NCBI RefSeq assembly: GCF_026239555.1
Contig: NZ_JAPIVP010000008.1
Location: forward strand, 1-64,000
Length of the DNA: 64,000 nucleotides
Source of the DNA: Pedobacter sp. PF22-3
Lineage (GTDB): Bacteria > Bacteroidota > Bacteroidia > Sphingobacteriales > Sphingobacteriaceae
Direction of reading: 5' to 3'
Shown here piece by piece: positions 17,365-27,012 of this stretch; position 1 is the stretch's first letter; the number at the start of each line of letters is the position of its first letter. The notes below the pieces were generated by a model, which worked only from the letters and a program-made list of their open reading frames with translations, searched no databases and was not told the DNA's origin. The translations under genes were made by a program, and so were the position numbers.

Positions 17365-18138
17365 TTATACGTTTTTATTCATCCTAACAATCTTAATAAA
17401 TTGAAAACTATCGATGAAATACCTTTTAAAAAGTCTTTTAGGTTCCAATAAAAACCTAAAAAACCACTCTAACCCGATTTTTTGAAAAATCACCGGGGCT
17501 CTTTTTTTTATTCCTGCTTCAAATTCAAGACTCGCACCAATTAAGGCTAACACAGGAATATTCTTATACCCATTAGTTTTTAGTTTATCAAAAATACCTA
17601 AAGCTATTTTATCCTGCTTAGGGAAGCTTACTCCAATAAAAACATATTTTATATTATTATTATTAATAAGATTAACACTTTCATCAATAATTTTTTCAAA
17701 TTCAATATTTTTTTCCGGATCAATATAAGGTAATGTCAGGATATGACCTGTGGGAAAATCTTGTTGATAGAAATTAGAAACGCTTTGACCAGAGGTTAGA
17801 AATAAAGATGCCGTTTGACGCTTTTTTATTAGCCGGTAAAGATGGCTAAAAAGGTCGCTACCTGCTAACCTAGTTATAATTCTACCTTTATAAAATTTGG
17901 AAGCCCATATAATTGGCTGCCCATCTGGCAAAATAAAAGCTGATTTTTTAAGTCTTTCTCTTATTTCATGAAACTTACTATTGTTAAGTTTAACGATATA
18001 ATCAACATTTGGCGTGAAAATAATTGGCAATATATTGGTATTTATGTCATATTGATATTCCAAAATACTTAACGCCACTTGTTCAATACTTTCTGAAACT
18101 ACAAAATTATAGTCTAAGAACTTTTCTTTATCTATCAT
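17365..18138 (-). CDS. WecG/TagA/CpsF family glycosyltransferase (GT26)
   Basis: A 257-residue enzyme of the family that adds the second sugar to an undecaprenyl-linked sugar (WecG uses UDP-ManNAcA, TagA UDP-ManNAc). Motifs: ILPDGQPIIWAS, RLAGSDLFSHL, FIGVSFPKQDKIAL and a GASLEFEAGIKKRAPVIFQ stretch containing the conserved AG..KRAP element. It sits 10 bp upstream of manC. A uronic-acid substrate made by the TviB-type enzyme of this locus is an attractive but unproven pairing. Confidence 0.88.
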   Translation of the reverse strand: MIDKEKFLDYNFVVSESIEQVALSILEYQYDINTNILPIIFTPNVDYIVKLNNSKFHEIRERLKKSAFILPDGQPIIWASKFYKGRIITRLAGSDLFSHLYRLIKKRQTASLFLTSGQSVSNFYQQDFPTGHILTLPYIDPEKNIEFEKIIDESVNLINNNNIKYVFIGVSFPKQDKIALGIFDKLKTNGYKNIPVLALIGASLEFEAGIKKRAPVIFQKIGLEWFFRFLLEPKRLFKRYFIDSFQFIKIVRMNKNV

Positions 18139-18150
18139 TTTAAATAATCA

Positions 18151-18696
18151 CTAAAGTGCGTACCAGTAAGAATAATCAATAGAATATTCCAATGTAGAAT
18201 TTCTTTTGCGGAGAAATTTGGCAGGATTTCCACCAACTACCTCCATTTCACCAACTGATTTCGTCACAACTGATCCAGGTAAAATAACAGCACCTTCTCC
18301 TACTATAACTCCGGGCATTATTAAAACATTTGCAAAAATGCAAGCATTATCTTTAATTATAACTGGCTTACCTTGAGTGCAAAAATCTGAAGAATCTATG
18401 GCATGTCCTAAAGTATAAATTTTTGTATCATGAGAAATTGAAACATTATTACCAATGGTTATATTCCTTCTATTATCCAGATAACACCCAAAATTAATGA
18501 CAGAATTATTTCCCAAAGACAAATTCCCAATATGAAAAAATTTAACTCCTCTATGAATACAGGATTTATGCCCAATCTTAATACCGACACATTGTAACAG
18601 AATTTTTTTTAGGGTAAAAAATGGTAAAAGTGAATACACGGTATTCAAAATTTGAACAAGTAAAAATTTTCCTTGAAGAAGAATAGCATTTTTCAT
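18151..18696 (-). CDS. Left-handed beta-helix acyltransferase (WcaF/colanic acid type)
   Basis: A 181-residue protein with hexapeptide repeats through most of its length (for example IGHKSCIHRGVKFFHIGNL, and VIMPGVIVGEGAVILPGSVV) ending in VGGNPAKFLRKR, a signature of sugar O-acetyltransferases. A short hydrophobic N-terminus precedes the helix. The ATG overlaps the stop of the upstream GT4 gene by four bases, indicating translational coupling. It probably acetylates a repeat-unit sugar. Confidence 0.85.
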   Translation of the reverse strand: MKNAILLQGKFLLVQILNTVYSLLPFFTLKKILLQCVGIKIGHKSCIHRGVKFFHIGNLSLGNNSVINFGCYLDNRRNITIGNNVSISHDTKIYTLGHAIDSSDFCTQGKPVIIKDNACIFANVLIMPGVIVGEGAVILPGSVVTKSVGEMEVVGGNPAKFLRKRNSTLEYSIDYSYWYAL

Positions 18697-19793
18697 TTAT
18701 TTTTAATTGAAATCAGATTCGCAATCATATTGTTTTTAACATTATTGCTAGAAAATACTTTCGCAGTCTCCAAAGCATTTTTCTTCATATCCAAAACCTC
18801 CCCAGTGCTTAAATTAAAAAAATTCTCAAGCACGTTTGAAAGACTAAAGTAATCACCACATTTGAAAGTAAAGCCATTAACACCATCCTTAACATAGTCT
18901 GACATTCCACCCTGATTGGATGCAATTACTGGAACACCGCATGCCATAGATTCAAGTCCCACCAGTCCTAAGCTTTCTTTCATTTTAGTTGGAAATACAA
19001 AAACATCAAATGTATTAATTATTTCGGGAAGTTGTGTGTGCGACTTAAACCCTAAATACTCTACATGTGCCGATAAGTTTAAAGTATCAATTAATTCTAA
19101 AAACCTATTAACATCTGTTCCTCTTCCTACAAAACTTACTTTTAAGGATTTAAACTGATCAATAGTTACAAGTGTACTTAGTGCATGCAATAAAATGTCC
19201 CAACCCTTATCTGCATCAATTCTCGATACAAATCCGATTTTCATTCCCGTAATATTTACAGGTTGTTTTTCAAGAACTCTGAATATTGATAAATTAACCC
19301 CACCTGAAGGTGAAATAAATATTTTTTTAGAATTTAATTGATACAAACTTGTAATTAAACCAGCATAATATGAACTTGGAGCAATTATCTGATCAGCTCT
19401 CTTGATGAATGGAAGAGATAATTTTAGTAAAATACCATCAATCTTATGAGTGATCACCATATCTTCTCCATGTGGATTAATAATAATTTTAATTTTGGTG
19501 AATGCTCTTTTTAAAAGGACTGGATAAAGCGGTAAGATACTATGCGACACATTATGAACGTAGACAATATCATAACGAATGAATAGTGATTTGAAGAATA
19601 TACTGATATAGAAGCCAATATATTTCATTAATTTTGACAAAAAAGATTTTCCACGACCTCTAATAAAAGAAGTAGATACAATTTCGATTTCTGGAGATTC
19701 AATCATCGAATTATAAAAATTCTTTACGAATACACCATAATATGCATCATCCTTTGAGGGATACATATTAGAAATAATATAAACTTTAATCAA
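18693..19793 (-). CDS. Glycosyltransferase family 4
   Basis: A 366-residue retaining GT-B glycosyltransferase. The C-terminal domain shows GFVSRIDADKGWDILLHAL and ESLGLVGLESMACGVPVIAS, the E-x7-E nucleotide-sugar binding region. The N-terminal acceptor domain has YVHNVSHS and NPHGEDM. Sugar specificity cannot be read. The stop codon overlaps the downstream acetyltransferase start. Confidence 0.9.
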   Translation of the reverse strand: MIKVYIISNMYPSKDDAYYGVFVKNFYNSMIESPEIEIVSTSFIRGRGKSFLSKLMKYIGFYISIFFKSLFIRYDIVYVHNVSHSILPLYPVLLKRAFTKIKIIINPHGEDMVITHKIDGILLKLSLPFIKRADQIIAPSSYYAGLITSLYQLNSKKIFISPSGGVNLSIFRVLEKQPVNITGMKIGFVSRIDADKGWDILLHALSTLVTIDQFKSLKVSFVGRGTDVNRFLELIDTLNLSAHVEYLGFKSHTQLPEIINTFDVFVFPTKMKESLGLVGLESMACGVPVIASNQGGMSDYVKDGVNGFTFKCGDYFSLSNVLENFFNLSTGEVLDMKKNALETAKVFSSNNVKNNMIANLISIKNK

Positions 19794-20139
19794 AATAATT
19801 TTATTTAAATTTTATTCATTACTAATTAACGCTAATCATAAAAGAATATAATCTTCTCAAGGTTCAGCATCATAACTTTATGGCTTAGGTTTCTAAATAA
19901 AAACTCAATTTGATTACTTTTATTAAAGATCATACCATATAATCGAAAATGAAAACTGATAATTGTGGTGTAGCATACCCACACATCATTGTTTCAGCAA
20001 AGTTTAGATAGTTCGTATAGGTAATAATTTGTGCATTATAATACCGTTTAAAAACCATCGATTTATCTATTCCATCCTACAAAAGAATAATATGTAATAA
20101 ATTATAATTCTCAATCAACGTGCTATTCATTAACAATTT
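19794..20139. other. Unexplained spacer with short coding-like frame
   Basis: This 346-bp gap interrupts an otherwise tightly packed gene series. A minus-strand frame of 42 codons (19930-20058, starting MVFKRYYNAQIITYTNYL) has protein-like composition but no recognisable family. It may be a gene remnant, or nothing. No clear promoter or terminator is seen. Confidence 0.3.
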
Positions 20140-21162
20140 TTAAAAAGGGTTTGCCTTAATGTATTTTTCCCATTCCCATGCCGAGCGCATCATCTCATTG
20201 ATATCGAGACTGGCTTTCCAGCCCAGTTCATTGTTCGATTTCTGTACATCACCATATACCTTTACAACATCACCAGCCCTTCTTGGACCTATTTTATAAT
20301 CAAGTTTTTCACCGTTTACCCTTTCAAAGGCAGCAATAATCTCTAAAACTGAAGAACCTTTACCGGTACCGATATTAAAAACATCGTAATTACCGTTAGG
20401 GTTTCCACCTTCTAATTTTTTGATTGCGGCAACGTGTGCTTTCGCCAGATCTACCACATGGATATAATCGCGGATGGCAGAACCATCAGGAGTATCGTAA
20501 TCATCGCCATAAACCGTAATTGGACCGCGTTTACCAATGGCCGATTGGGTAATAAAAGGAACCAGGTTTGCAGGAACACCATTTGGCAATTCGCCGATCA
20601 GAGCGGTTTCGTGTGCACCAACCGGGTTAAAATAACGCAAAGCAATTACATTTAAATCAGGGGTTACAGCAGCGGTTTCTGCCAAAATTTCTTCGGCAAT
20701 CTGTTTGGTGTTACCATAAGGCGATTCTGCTTTCTGCACTGGTGCCGCTTCAGTTACGGGCAAAGTTTCGGGCTGACCATAAATGGTACATGAAGAAGAA
20801 AAAACAAAATCAATTTTCCTGTTAAAAGATGTTAAAAGGTTAATTAAACCATAAAAATTGTTCCTGTAATATTTTAAGGGTTCTGCTACCGATTCGCCAA
20901 CTGCCTTGTAAGCCGCAAAGTGGATAATCCCATCGATATCGGTATGGTTTTCTGCAAATTCCTGTACAGCCTGATCATCCTGCAGGTCGATTTCGTGAAA
21001 ATCGAACCATTTGCCGGTGACGGCATGTAGCTGCGTTAGAATTTTGATGTTCGAGTTAGAAAGATTGTCGATAATTACAACTTCGTATCCTGCGTTGTAT
21101 AATTCTACAGCGGTATGCGAACCGATGTAGCCTGTTCCACCAGTAACTAATATTTTTGCCAT
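20140..21162 (-). CDS. galE: UDP-glucose 4-epimerase
   Basis: A 340-residue extended SDR that interconverts UDP-glucose and UDP-galactose. It carries the NAD motif VTGGTGYIGSHTAVEL, FAAYKAVGESV, SSSCTIYGQP and the catalytic YGNTK, plus RYFNPVGAHETALIGE and RDYIHVVDLA of true GalE proteins. It is separated from the UDP-xylose synthase gene by one base, so ugd-uxs-galE form one unit. Some GalE enzymes also act on UDP-xylose/UDP-arabinose. Confidence 0.95.
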   Translation of the reverse strand: MAKILVTGGTGYIGSHTAVELYNAGYEVVIIDNLSNSNIKILTQLHAVTGKWFDFHEIDLQDDQAVQEFAENHTDIDGIIHFAAYKAVGESVAEPLKYYRNNFYGLINLLTSFNRKIDFVFSSSCTIYGQPETLPVTEAAPVQKAESPYGNTKQIAEEILAETAAVTPDLNVIALRYFNPVGAHETALIGELPNGVPANLVPFITQSAIGKRGPITVYGDDYDTPDGSAIRDYIHVVDLAKAHVAAIKKLEGGNPNGNYDVFNIGTGKGSSVLEIIAAFERVNGEKLDYKIGPRRAGDVVKVYGDVQKSNNELGWKASLDINEMMRSAWEWEKYIKANPF

Positions 21163-21163
21163 T

Positions 21164-22153
21164 TTAACGGTTAAATGTGGTAAAATCTTTATGTTCTATC
21201 TTTTCCAAAGCCTCTGCAGGCAACGATTTAAAATATTCGTATGTAATTTTTAATCCTTCCGCACGTCCAATTTTGGGTTCCCAGCTCAATAACGCTCTGG
21301 CTTTTGTAATGTCTGGCCGGCGCTGTTTCGGATCATCCTGTGGCAGCTCTTTGTATACAATTTTCTGCGTGGTGCCGGTAAGCTTGATAATTTCTTCGCA
21401 GAACTGTCTAATGGTGATCTCATCAGGGTTACCGATGTTTACCGGCTGAGCATAATCGCTCATCAATAAACGGTAAATCCCTTCAATCAGGTCGTCAACA
21501 TAACAGAAAGAACGGGTTTGACTTCCGTCGCCAAATATAGTTAAATCTTCTCCCCTCAGGGCCTGTCCGATAAAAGCAGGTAAAACACGGCCGTCATTCA
21601 GGCGCATTCTCGGGCCATAGGTATTAAAAATCCTCACAATCCTTGTTTCTACCCCATGAAAGGTATGGTAAGCCATAGTGATTGCTTCCTGGAAACGTTT
21701 GGCCTCATCATAAACGCCACGCGGCCCAACCGGGTTTACATTACCCCAGTATTCTTCGGGCTGTGGATTTACGTTGGGATCCCCGTATACTTCAGAAGTA
21801 GAAGCAATCAGCATCCTGGCATTTTTACTGCGGGCCAAACCTAAAAGGTTGTGCGTGCCTAACGAGCCAACTTTAAGCGTCTGGATCGGGATTTTTAGGT
21901 AATCAATGGGACTTGCAGGTGAGGCAAAGTGTAAAATATAATGAAGCTCACCGGGAACATGTACAAATTTGGAAACATCGTGGTTGTAAAACTCAAAATT
22001 ATCCAGTTTAAACAGGTGTTCGATATTTGCCATATCGCCGGTAATCAGGTTATCCATGCCGATAACATGGTAACCTTCTTTTATAAAGCGGTCGCAAAGA
22101 TGTGAGCCCAAAAATCCGGCGGCACCTGTAATCAATATTCTTTTCTTCCCCAT
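21164..22153 (-). CDS. uxs: UDP-glucuronate decarboxylase (UDP-xylose synthase)
   Basis: A 329-residue extended SDR converting UDP-glucuronate to UDP-xylose. It shows [16 protein letters not shown], the UXS-type [12 protein letters not shown] (typical of this subfamily), [18 protein letters not shown] (catalytic YxxxK) and [17 protein letters not shown]. It follows ugd by one base, which supplies its substrate. The triplet is a compact route from UDP-glucose to UDP-GlcA and UDP-Xyl. Confidence 0.93.
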   Translation of the reverse strand: MGKKRILITGAAGFLGSHLCDRFIKEGYHVIGMDNLITGDMANIEHLFKLDNFEFYNHDVSKFVHVPGELHYILHFASPASPIDYLKIPIQTLKVGSLGTHNLLGLARSKNARMLIASTSEVYGDPNVNPQPEEYWGNVNPVGPRGVYDEAKRFQEAITMAYHTFHGVETRIVRIFNTYGPRMRLNDGRVLPAFIGQALRGEDLTIFGDGSQTRSFCYVDDLIEGIYRLLMSDYAQPVNIGNPDEITIRQFCEEIIKLTGTTQKIVYKELPQDDPKQRRPDITKARALLSWEPKIGRAEGLKITYEYFKSLPAEALEKIEHKDFTTFNR

Positions 22154-22154
22154 G

Positions 22155-23465
22155 TTAATCTATTAACTTTCTTCCAATACTGTTATAATAATAGCCCATA
22201 TCAATCATTTTTTCCAGATCATAAAGATTACGTCCATCAAAAATAACTTTATTTAGCAGGATTTCATCAATCTTAGCAAAATCAGGGTTACGGAAAACCG
22301 ACCATTCGGTTGCAATTAAAAGGGCATCGGCTCCTTCTAAAGCTTCGTACTGGTTTTTGGCATAATTTACCTGGTTGCCAATGATATTTTTAACATTTAC
22401 CATTCCCTCCGGGTCGAATACGGTAACGCTTGCACCGCTTTTAAGCAATGCATCGATAATATATAAAGCCGGGGCTTCGCGGATATCGTCGGTTTCGGGT
22501 TTAAAAGCCAATCCCCATAATGCAAAATGCCTACCACTAATATCGCCTTTGTAATATTTAAGTACCTTATCAACCAAAATTGTTTTCTGCCTTTCGTTAA
22601 CCTCCATTACCGATTTCAGGATCTGGAAATCATAGGCCGTTTCATCAGCAGCTTTAACCAATGCCTGAACATCTTTGGGGAAACATGAACCACCGTAACC
22701 TATACCCGGAAAAAGGAAACGTTTGCCAATACGGTCGTCGGAACCTACCCCCCGGCGTACTGCATCAACATCGGCACCTACCAGTTCGCAAAGGTTTGCC
22801 ACCTCGTTCATAAAGGTAATTTTTGTAGCCAGAAAAGAGTTTGCAGCGTATTTAGTCAGTTCCGAAGAGCGTTCATCCATAAAAAGGATCGGGTTGCCCT
22901 GGCGAACGTAAGGAGCATACAGTTCGGCCATCAGTTTTATAGCTTTTTCGCTTTTAGTACCTAAAACCACACGGTCGGGTTTCATAAAATCATCGACAGC
23001 TACGCCTTCCCTTAAAAATTCGGGGTTCGAAACCACATCAACTTCTATTGAAGTATTTTCGGCAAAAACAGCTTTTACCTTATCAGCTGTACCTACCGGA
23101 ACGGTTGATTTGTTTACGATAACCTTATATTCGGTAATCAGTTTTGAAATATCCTTGGCAGCACCTAAAATGTAAGAAAGATCGGCCGCACCATCACCGC
23201 CCGGAGGCGTTGGCAAAGCCATAAAAATAATCTGCGCTTCTTTTACGGCATCAGCCAGATTGGTGGTAAAGGTTAACCTAGCCTGCTCGATATTCCTGTG
23301 GAACAAAAGATCTAAACCAGGTTCGTAGATCGGCACTTCGCCATTCTGCATCTGCTTTACCTTTGCTTCATTAATATCAACACAAATTACATCATTTCCT
23401 GTTTCGGCTAAACAGGTCCCGGTAACCAAACCTACGTATCCGGTACCGATAACGGCTATCTTCAT
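22155..23465 (-). CDS. ugd: UDP-glucose 6-dehydrogenase
   Basis: A 436-residue enzyme oxidising UDP-glucose twice to UDP-glucuronate with NAD+. Motifs: [47 protein letters not shown], and the catalytic cysteine in [16 protein letters not shown]. Length is typical. First gene of the ugd-uxs-galE unit, placed downstream of the Wzy-like gene. Confidence 0.96.
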   Translation of the reverse strand: MKIAVIGTGYVGLVTGTCLAETGNDVICVDINEAKVKQMQNGEVPIYEPGLDLLFHRNIEQARLTFTTNLADAVKEAQIIFMALPTPPGGDGAADLSYILGAAKDISKLITEYKVIVNKSTVPVGTADKVKAVFAENTSIEVDVVSNPEFLREGVAVDDFMKPDRVVLGTKSEKAIKLMAELYAPYVRQGNPILFMDERSSELTKYAANSFLATKITFMNEVANLCELVGADVDAVRRGVGSDDRIGKRFLFPGIGYGGSCFPKDVQALVKAADETAYDFQILKSVMEVNERQKTILVDKVLKYYKGDISGRHFALWGLAFKPETDDIREAPALYIIDALLKSGASVTVFDPEGMVNVKNIIGNQVNYAKNQYEALEGADALLIATEWSVFRNPDFAKIDEILLNKVIFDGRNLYDLEKMIDMGYYYNSIGRKLID

Positions 23466-23531
23466 AGTTTAAATTTTAATTATTCATAAAAATTGATCAA
23501 AAACACAATTACCTATCGAATAGGGATCTGA

Positions 23532-24761
23532 TTAGTAAGCTAATCTATTGTCTTCGTAAGCATACATAAAAATCATTGCAACATTTAAATATAAGCCATT
23601 AATAGCGCTGGCAAAAAAGTGCCCGACTAAAAATGAAAGTAAAAAAAAACTACAGGCAAAGAAAAACCGAAAATTCCTACGTTTAATATTTTTGAAGATG
23701 GTTTTGAAATAAAGTCTGAAGAGAAAAATATTCCCTATTATGCCAATAAATAAAAAAGAATCAAAAAAATCCATTTCTATATAAAATTTCAACTGATCGG
23801 TTCCTCCAAAAAAATAATTTGGAAGATTCCATAAATCTGTATTCTCCAAAAACCGGGTAATTACAAAAAAACTTCTGCCTGAAGTAATCGTAAAAAGTAA
23901 GCCTTCCTTTTCATACTGATAAATAAAAAAGTCATATAAATAGCTATACTTATCACTTAGTAAAAAGGGAATAAGAACAATTATTCCAAAAAAAAGAATA
24001 CTTGAGAATACAACTTTTTGCCAATAATTTGCCTTGAATAAAATATGATAACCTAACAACAAAAATAAAAACAGGTACATTGCTTTTGCTCCCATCAATA
24101 ATGAGGCACATATACAAATGCACAGTACAATAAGATCTTTCTTTTGTCGGATATAATTGAAATAAAACAAGGACAGTCCAATCATATAAAAAAGCGTTGC
24201 TTCGTTAATGGAGGGGATTAAGCCGTTATATCCATATCTATACTCTTGATTATAGTAAGATTTAAATAAATTTATATTTAAGAGTAGTCCAACAATTATC
24301 AAACAAGAATTGACTAAGTAAATCTTTTTAAATACTGCATAGATTTTGTCCAAAACATCGCCGTTATTAACTATATCTTTAATAGCATAAAAGATTATAA
24401 AAACAAAAATGTACTTATTAAATAAAGTTAAATGATAGCTTAAACTATAATTCGAATCATAATAGTTTAAAAGAAATAAGAGATTACCAACAATAAAAGA
24501 GCAAAAAAGAGCTCCAATCAGTATAAGGCCTTGTTTTCTTTCCTTATCAAAAAATCTTATAATAAGGTAGAGGAAAATCACCTCAAATGCTAACCGAAAA
24601 AAAATAGAAACGCTAAAAGAATCCTTAAAAATTTGACCATCAGCATTAATTTCAGACGATCTTACCTGAAAATACTTATTAGCAGCATCAGACAGATAGA
24701 ATAAAACCAATGCAGACGAAATTATAAATCCTAAACTCTTACCATCCCTAGATATGACCAT
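23532..24761 (-). CDS. wzy: O-antigen/EPS polymerase (Wzy-like)
   Basis: A 409-residue integral membrane protein with roughly ten to twelve hydrophobic segments and a larger periplasmic loop in the C-terminal half (about 245-320, with SGRSFFVITRFLENTDLWN), the arrangement of Wzy polymerases. Sequence conservation in Wzy is low, so the call rests on topology and on the neighbours (Wzx, glycosyltransferases, Wzc). Strongly AT-rich relative to the ugd-uxs-galE genes beside it. Other options are an O-antigen ligase or an unrelated transporter. Confidence 0.72.
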   Translation of the reverse strand: MVISRDGKSLGFIISSALVLFYLSDAANKYFQVRSSEINADGQIFKDSFSVSIFFRLAFEVIFLYLIIRFFDKERKQGLILIGALFCSFIVGNLLFLLNYYDSNYSLSYHLTLFNKYIFVFIIFYAIKDIVNNGDVLDKIYAVFKKIYLVNSCLIIVGLLLNINLFKSYYNQEYRYGYNGLIPSINEATLFYMIGLSLFYFNYIRQKKDLIVLCICICASLLMGAKAMYLFLFLLLGYHILFKANYWQKVVFSSILFFGIIVLIPFLLSDKYSYLYDFFIYQYEKEGLLFTITSGRSFFVITRFLENTDLWNLPNYFFGGTDQLKFYIEMDFFDSFLFIGIIGNIFLFRLYFKTIFKNIKRRNFRFFFACSFFLLSFLVGHFFASAINGLYLNVAMIFMYAYEDNRLAY

Positions 24762-24775
24762 TAGCAGATTTGTTA

Positions 24776-25630
24776 TTAAGAAATAAAATATTGATTATAG
24801 TCTTGCCTGCTTGTTTCAACCACATCTAGTAATTTTATGGAATTATCAACTTCCAATTTTTGTTCCGGAAAAATGGATTTTCCTTGACTCAGGCATTCTT
24901 TTATATATTCTTTATTATTATACACAGCATGTTCGGTATGGGTATAAGCCGCAATTTTCTCACTGATGTAGTTTTCATCTCCTAACCATGAATGATGAAA
25001 GCCAGCTATTTCAGGAATGCAATACACCTTATCCATAAGTCTAAAATTTTCACCAGCTTTTCTCAAGGTATCATAATCAGATTTCCATTGTTCTCTAAAC
25101 ACTTTTCCTTTTACAATAAAAACCCTGTAACTGTAATCCTTTGGTCCGCCCCACTCTTTACTGAATAAATTAAAATAAAAAGAAGTAAAGTGTAATTTAA
25201 CAGTAACAATTCCTCTTTTATTTACCTCGCTAATAATCTCTTCGGCGAAACGCGAATCGATAATCTCATCGATATCTGAAAAAATCAGGATGTCATCATC
25301 GTTAAACGCCGGAACAAAGTTTTTCCTTTGCATACCTTCGTTATACCACGAAACATTTCTAAACAATTTTGGATGCCAATCGGGTTTATTTGTAAATTTG
25401 ATATGTGGCACAAATTTTCTGGCCTTCAAGAAAATCTTATCAACATCCAATTTATGATACACCACTTTATTCATATCCTGATGTTCGAAATAAAATGGCT
25501 TATGTTGATATTGATGTGTCATATTACATTCCGTAATGTGCAATTCATCGACCCATTTTGCAGATTCTTTTGCATGAATCTCCGCAACTAGATTTTCCTT
25601 GAAAAAGGGGCAGCATTCAATTATTCTCAT
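24776..25630 (-). CDS. Glycosyltransferase family 17
   Basis: A 284-residue protein resembling GT17, the family of beta-1,4-GlcNAc transferases (eukaryotic MGAT3) with bacterial members of mostly unknown specificity. Visible are FKENLVAEIHAKESAKWVDE, NEGMQRKNFVPAFNDDDILI, the metal-binding-like FSDIDEI, and AGFHHSWLGDENYISEKIAA, which matches the conserved GWHFS-LG region. The start overlaps the Wzx stop by four bases. Activity in this locus would be adding one sugar of the repeat unit. Confidence 0.8.
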   Translation of the reverse strand: MRIIECCPFFKENLVAEIHAKESAKWVDELHITECNMTHQYQHKPFYFEHQDMNKVVYHKLDVDKIFLKARKFVPHIKFTNKPDWHPKLFRNVSWYNEGMQRKNFVPAFNDDDILIFSDIDEIIDSRFAEEIISEVNKRGIVTVKLHFTSFYFNLFSKEWGGPKDYSYRVFIVKGKVFREQWKSDYDTLRKAGENFRLMDKVYCIPEIAGFHHSWLGDENYISEKIAAYTHTEHAVYNNKEYIKECLSQGKSIFPEQKLEVDNSIKLLDVVETSRQDYNQYFIS

Positions 25631-26991
25631 ATTTTTTTTATATTTTTTCTTATGATAAGAAATGATTGTAAATAGGTTATTAAGGTTAATATAAAAAAGG
25701 CAGCTGCAGAAAGAATTGCAATCCCATTAAGCCCATACTTAAGACTTAAAATATTACCTAAATGAACGTAGGATAACGCAAAAACACCTGTCGCAATTGT
25801 TATAGTTAGGACCTTTCCTGTAGCACTTAAAAATGCAACTCCCATTGAATATAGGGCATAAAACATTGCCCACAAGCCAAGAGAAATAAATAGCCAAATA
25901 TTACTAACATAACTTTTACCCGCAAGCACTTGTAGAAAAAAATTCCCCTTATATGCAAAAATAAAAATTGCAGTTAAAAAGAGTAGAGAGGTAAGCTGTA
26001 ATGTTCTATTTAAAGTTTTTCGGCACCAAAGCCAGTCTAAACGGTTAATCGCATCTGCATAACCAGCCCATACAGGATTATAAAAACTTAGAAAAACTGT
26101 TATAATAAATGTGTAAAGTTTCTGAACAAGATTTAATTCGGCTCCATTAGATAAACTTAAATTCGCAGTTGCTATTAAAGTTGTAGCATTATAGATAAAA
26201 GCACCAGATATTTGCAGTATAGCAAATGTTAAACTAAGAAACAGTAGCTTTTTTACCTTTCTAAGAATTTCTAAAAATTTAAAGCTCATCATTCCCCACT
26301 TTCTCTTCTTAATAAATACCAAAGTACCGACACAATTAATAAGAAAAGTTATGATGAAAAATGTAAGTGCCGTAATTGTAATATCAGCATCAAAAAAAGC
26401 GAGTAAACTTACGATTATTAATGATAATATTCCATTTAGAATATTTTGAATTGCAACCCAAAAGGATTCCTGATAGGCAAAAAACATTGAAGCTCCAATT
26501 CCAAATGGAATTCCAAATAAAAATATGGTTTGAACACCTAGTAAAATATTTACTCCTTGATTTTTTAAACTTGTATTTGAAGTATTAAAAACACTGGAGT
26601 ACCCAATCTGATCCTTAAAAAGAAAAAGTATAATTGATATTAAACAGGCTATAATGATAAAGAAGTATAGAACGGAAAAAAAAAAGGACCGACCTTCTTC
26701 ATCGCCATAAGCCCCTTTTGGCCTAAGCTCTGCAAGCTTATTTCTCAAAGCATTACCAATCCCGAAATCAGATGTAGCCATTACAGCGGTTGCAGAAGTT
26801 ATCGCAACCCAAATCCCAAACTCATCCTTTGTATATATTCTAGCTAAAATAGCAATCAACCCAACCCGAGTAAGCGTATTTACGAATGTTGACAGCACCA
26901 TTAACCCAGATCCATAAATAACAGATTTAGTACGATCTCCAAATTTGTTAATCAAGTTCTTCCCACCACTCACCAGCAACTTTATAGCCAT
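25627..26991 (-). CDS. wzx: Polysaccharide flippase (Wzx-like, MATE/MOP superfamily)
   Basis: A 454-residue protein with about twelve to fourteen membrane helices. It starts with the common SVIYGSGLMVLSTFVNTLTR region followed by RIYTKDEFGIWVAITSATAV of oligosaccharide flippases. It would move the undecaprenyl-linked repeat unit across the inner membrane. AT-rich. Coupled to the downstream GT17 gene by an ATGA overlap. Confidence 0.88.
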   Translation of the reverse strand: MAIKLLVSGGKNLINKFGDRTKSVIYGSGLMVLSTFVNTLTRVGLIAILARIYTKDEFGIWVAITSATAVMATSDFGIGNALRNKLAELRPKGAYGDEEGRSFFFSVLYFFIIIACLISIILFLFKDQIGYSSVFNTSNTSLKNQGVNILLGVQTIFLFGIPFGIGASMFFAYQESFWVAIQNILNGILSLIIVSLLAFFDADITITALTFFIITFLINCVGTLVFIKKRKWGMMSFKFLEILRKVKKLLFLSLTFAILQISGAFIYNATTLIATANLSLSNGAELNLVQKLYTFIITVFLSFYNPVWAGYADAINRLDWLWCRKTLNRTLQLTSLLFLTAIFIFAYKGNFFLQVLAGKSYVSNIWLFISLGLWAMFYALYSMGVAFLSATGKVLTITIATGVFALSYVHLGNILSLKYGLNGIAILSAAAFFILTLITYLQSFLIIRKNIKKI

Positions 26992-27012
26992 ATCCTATTT
27001 ATTTTGATTTTA

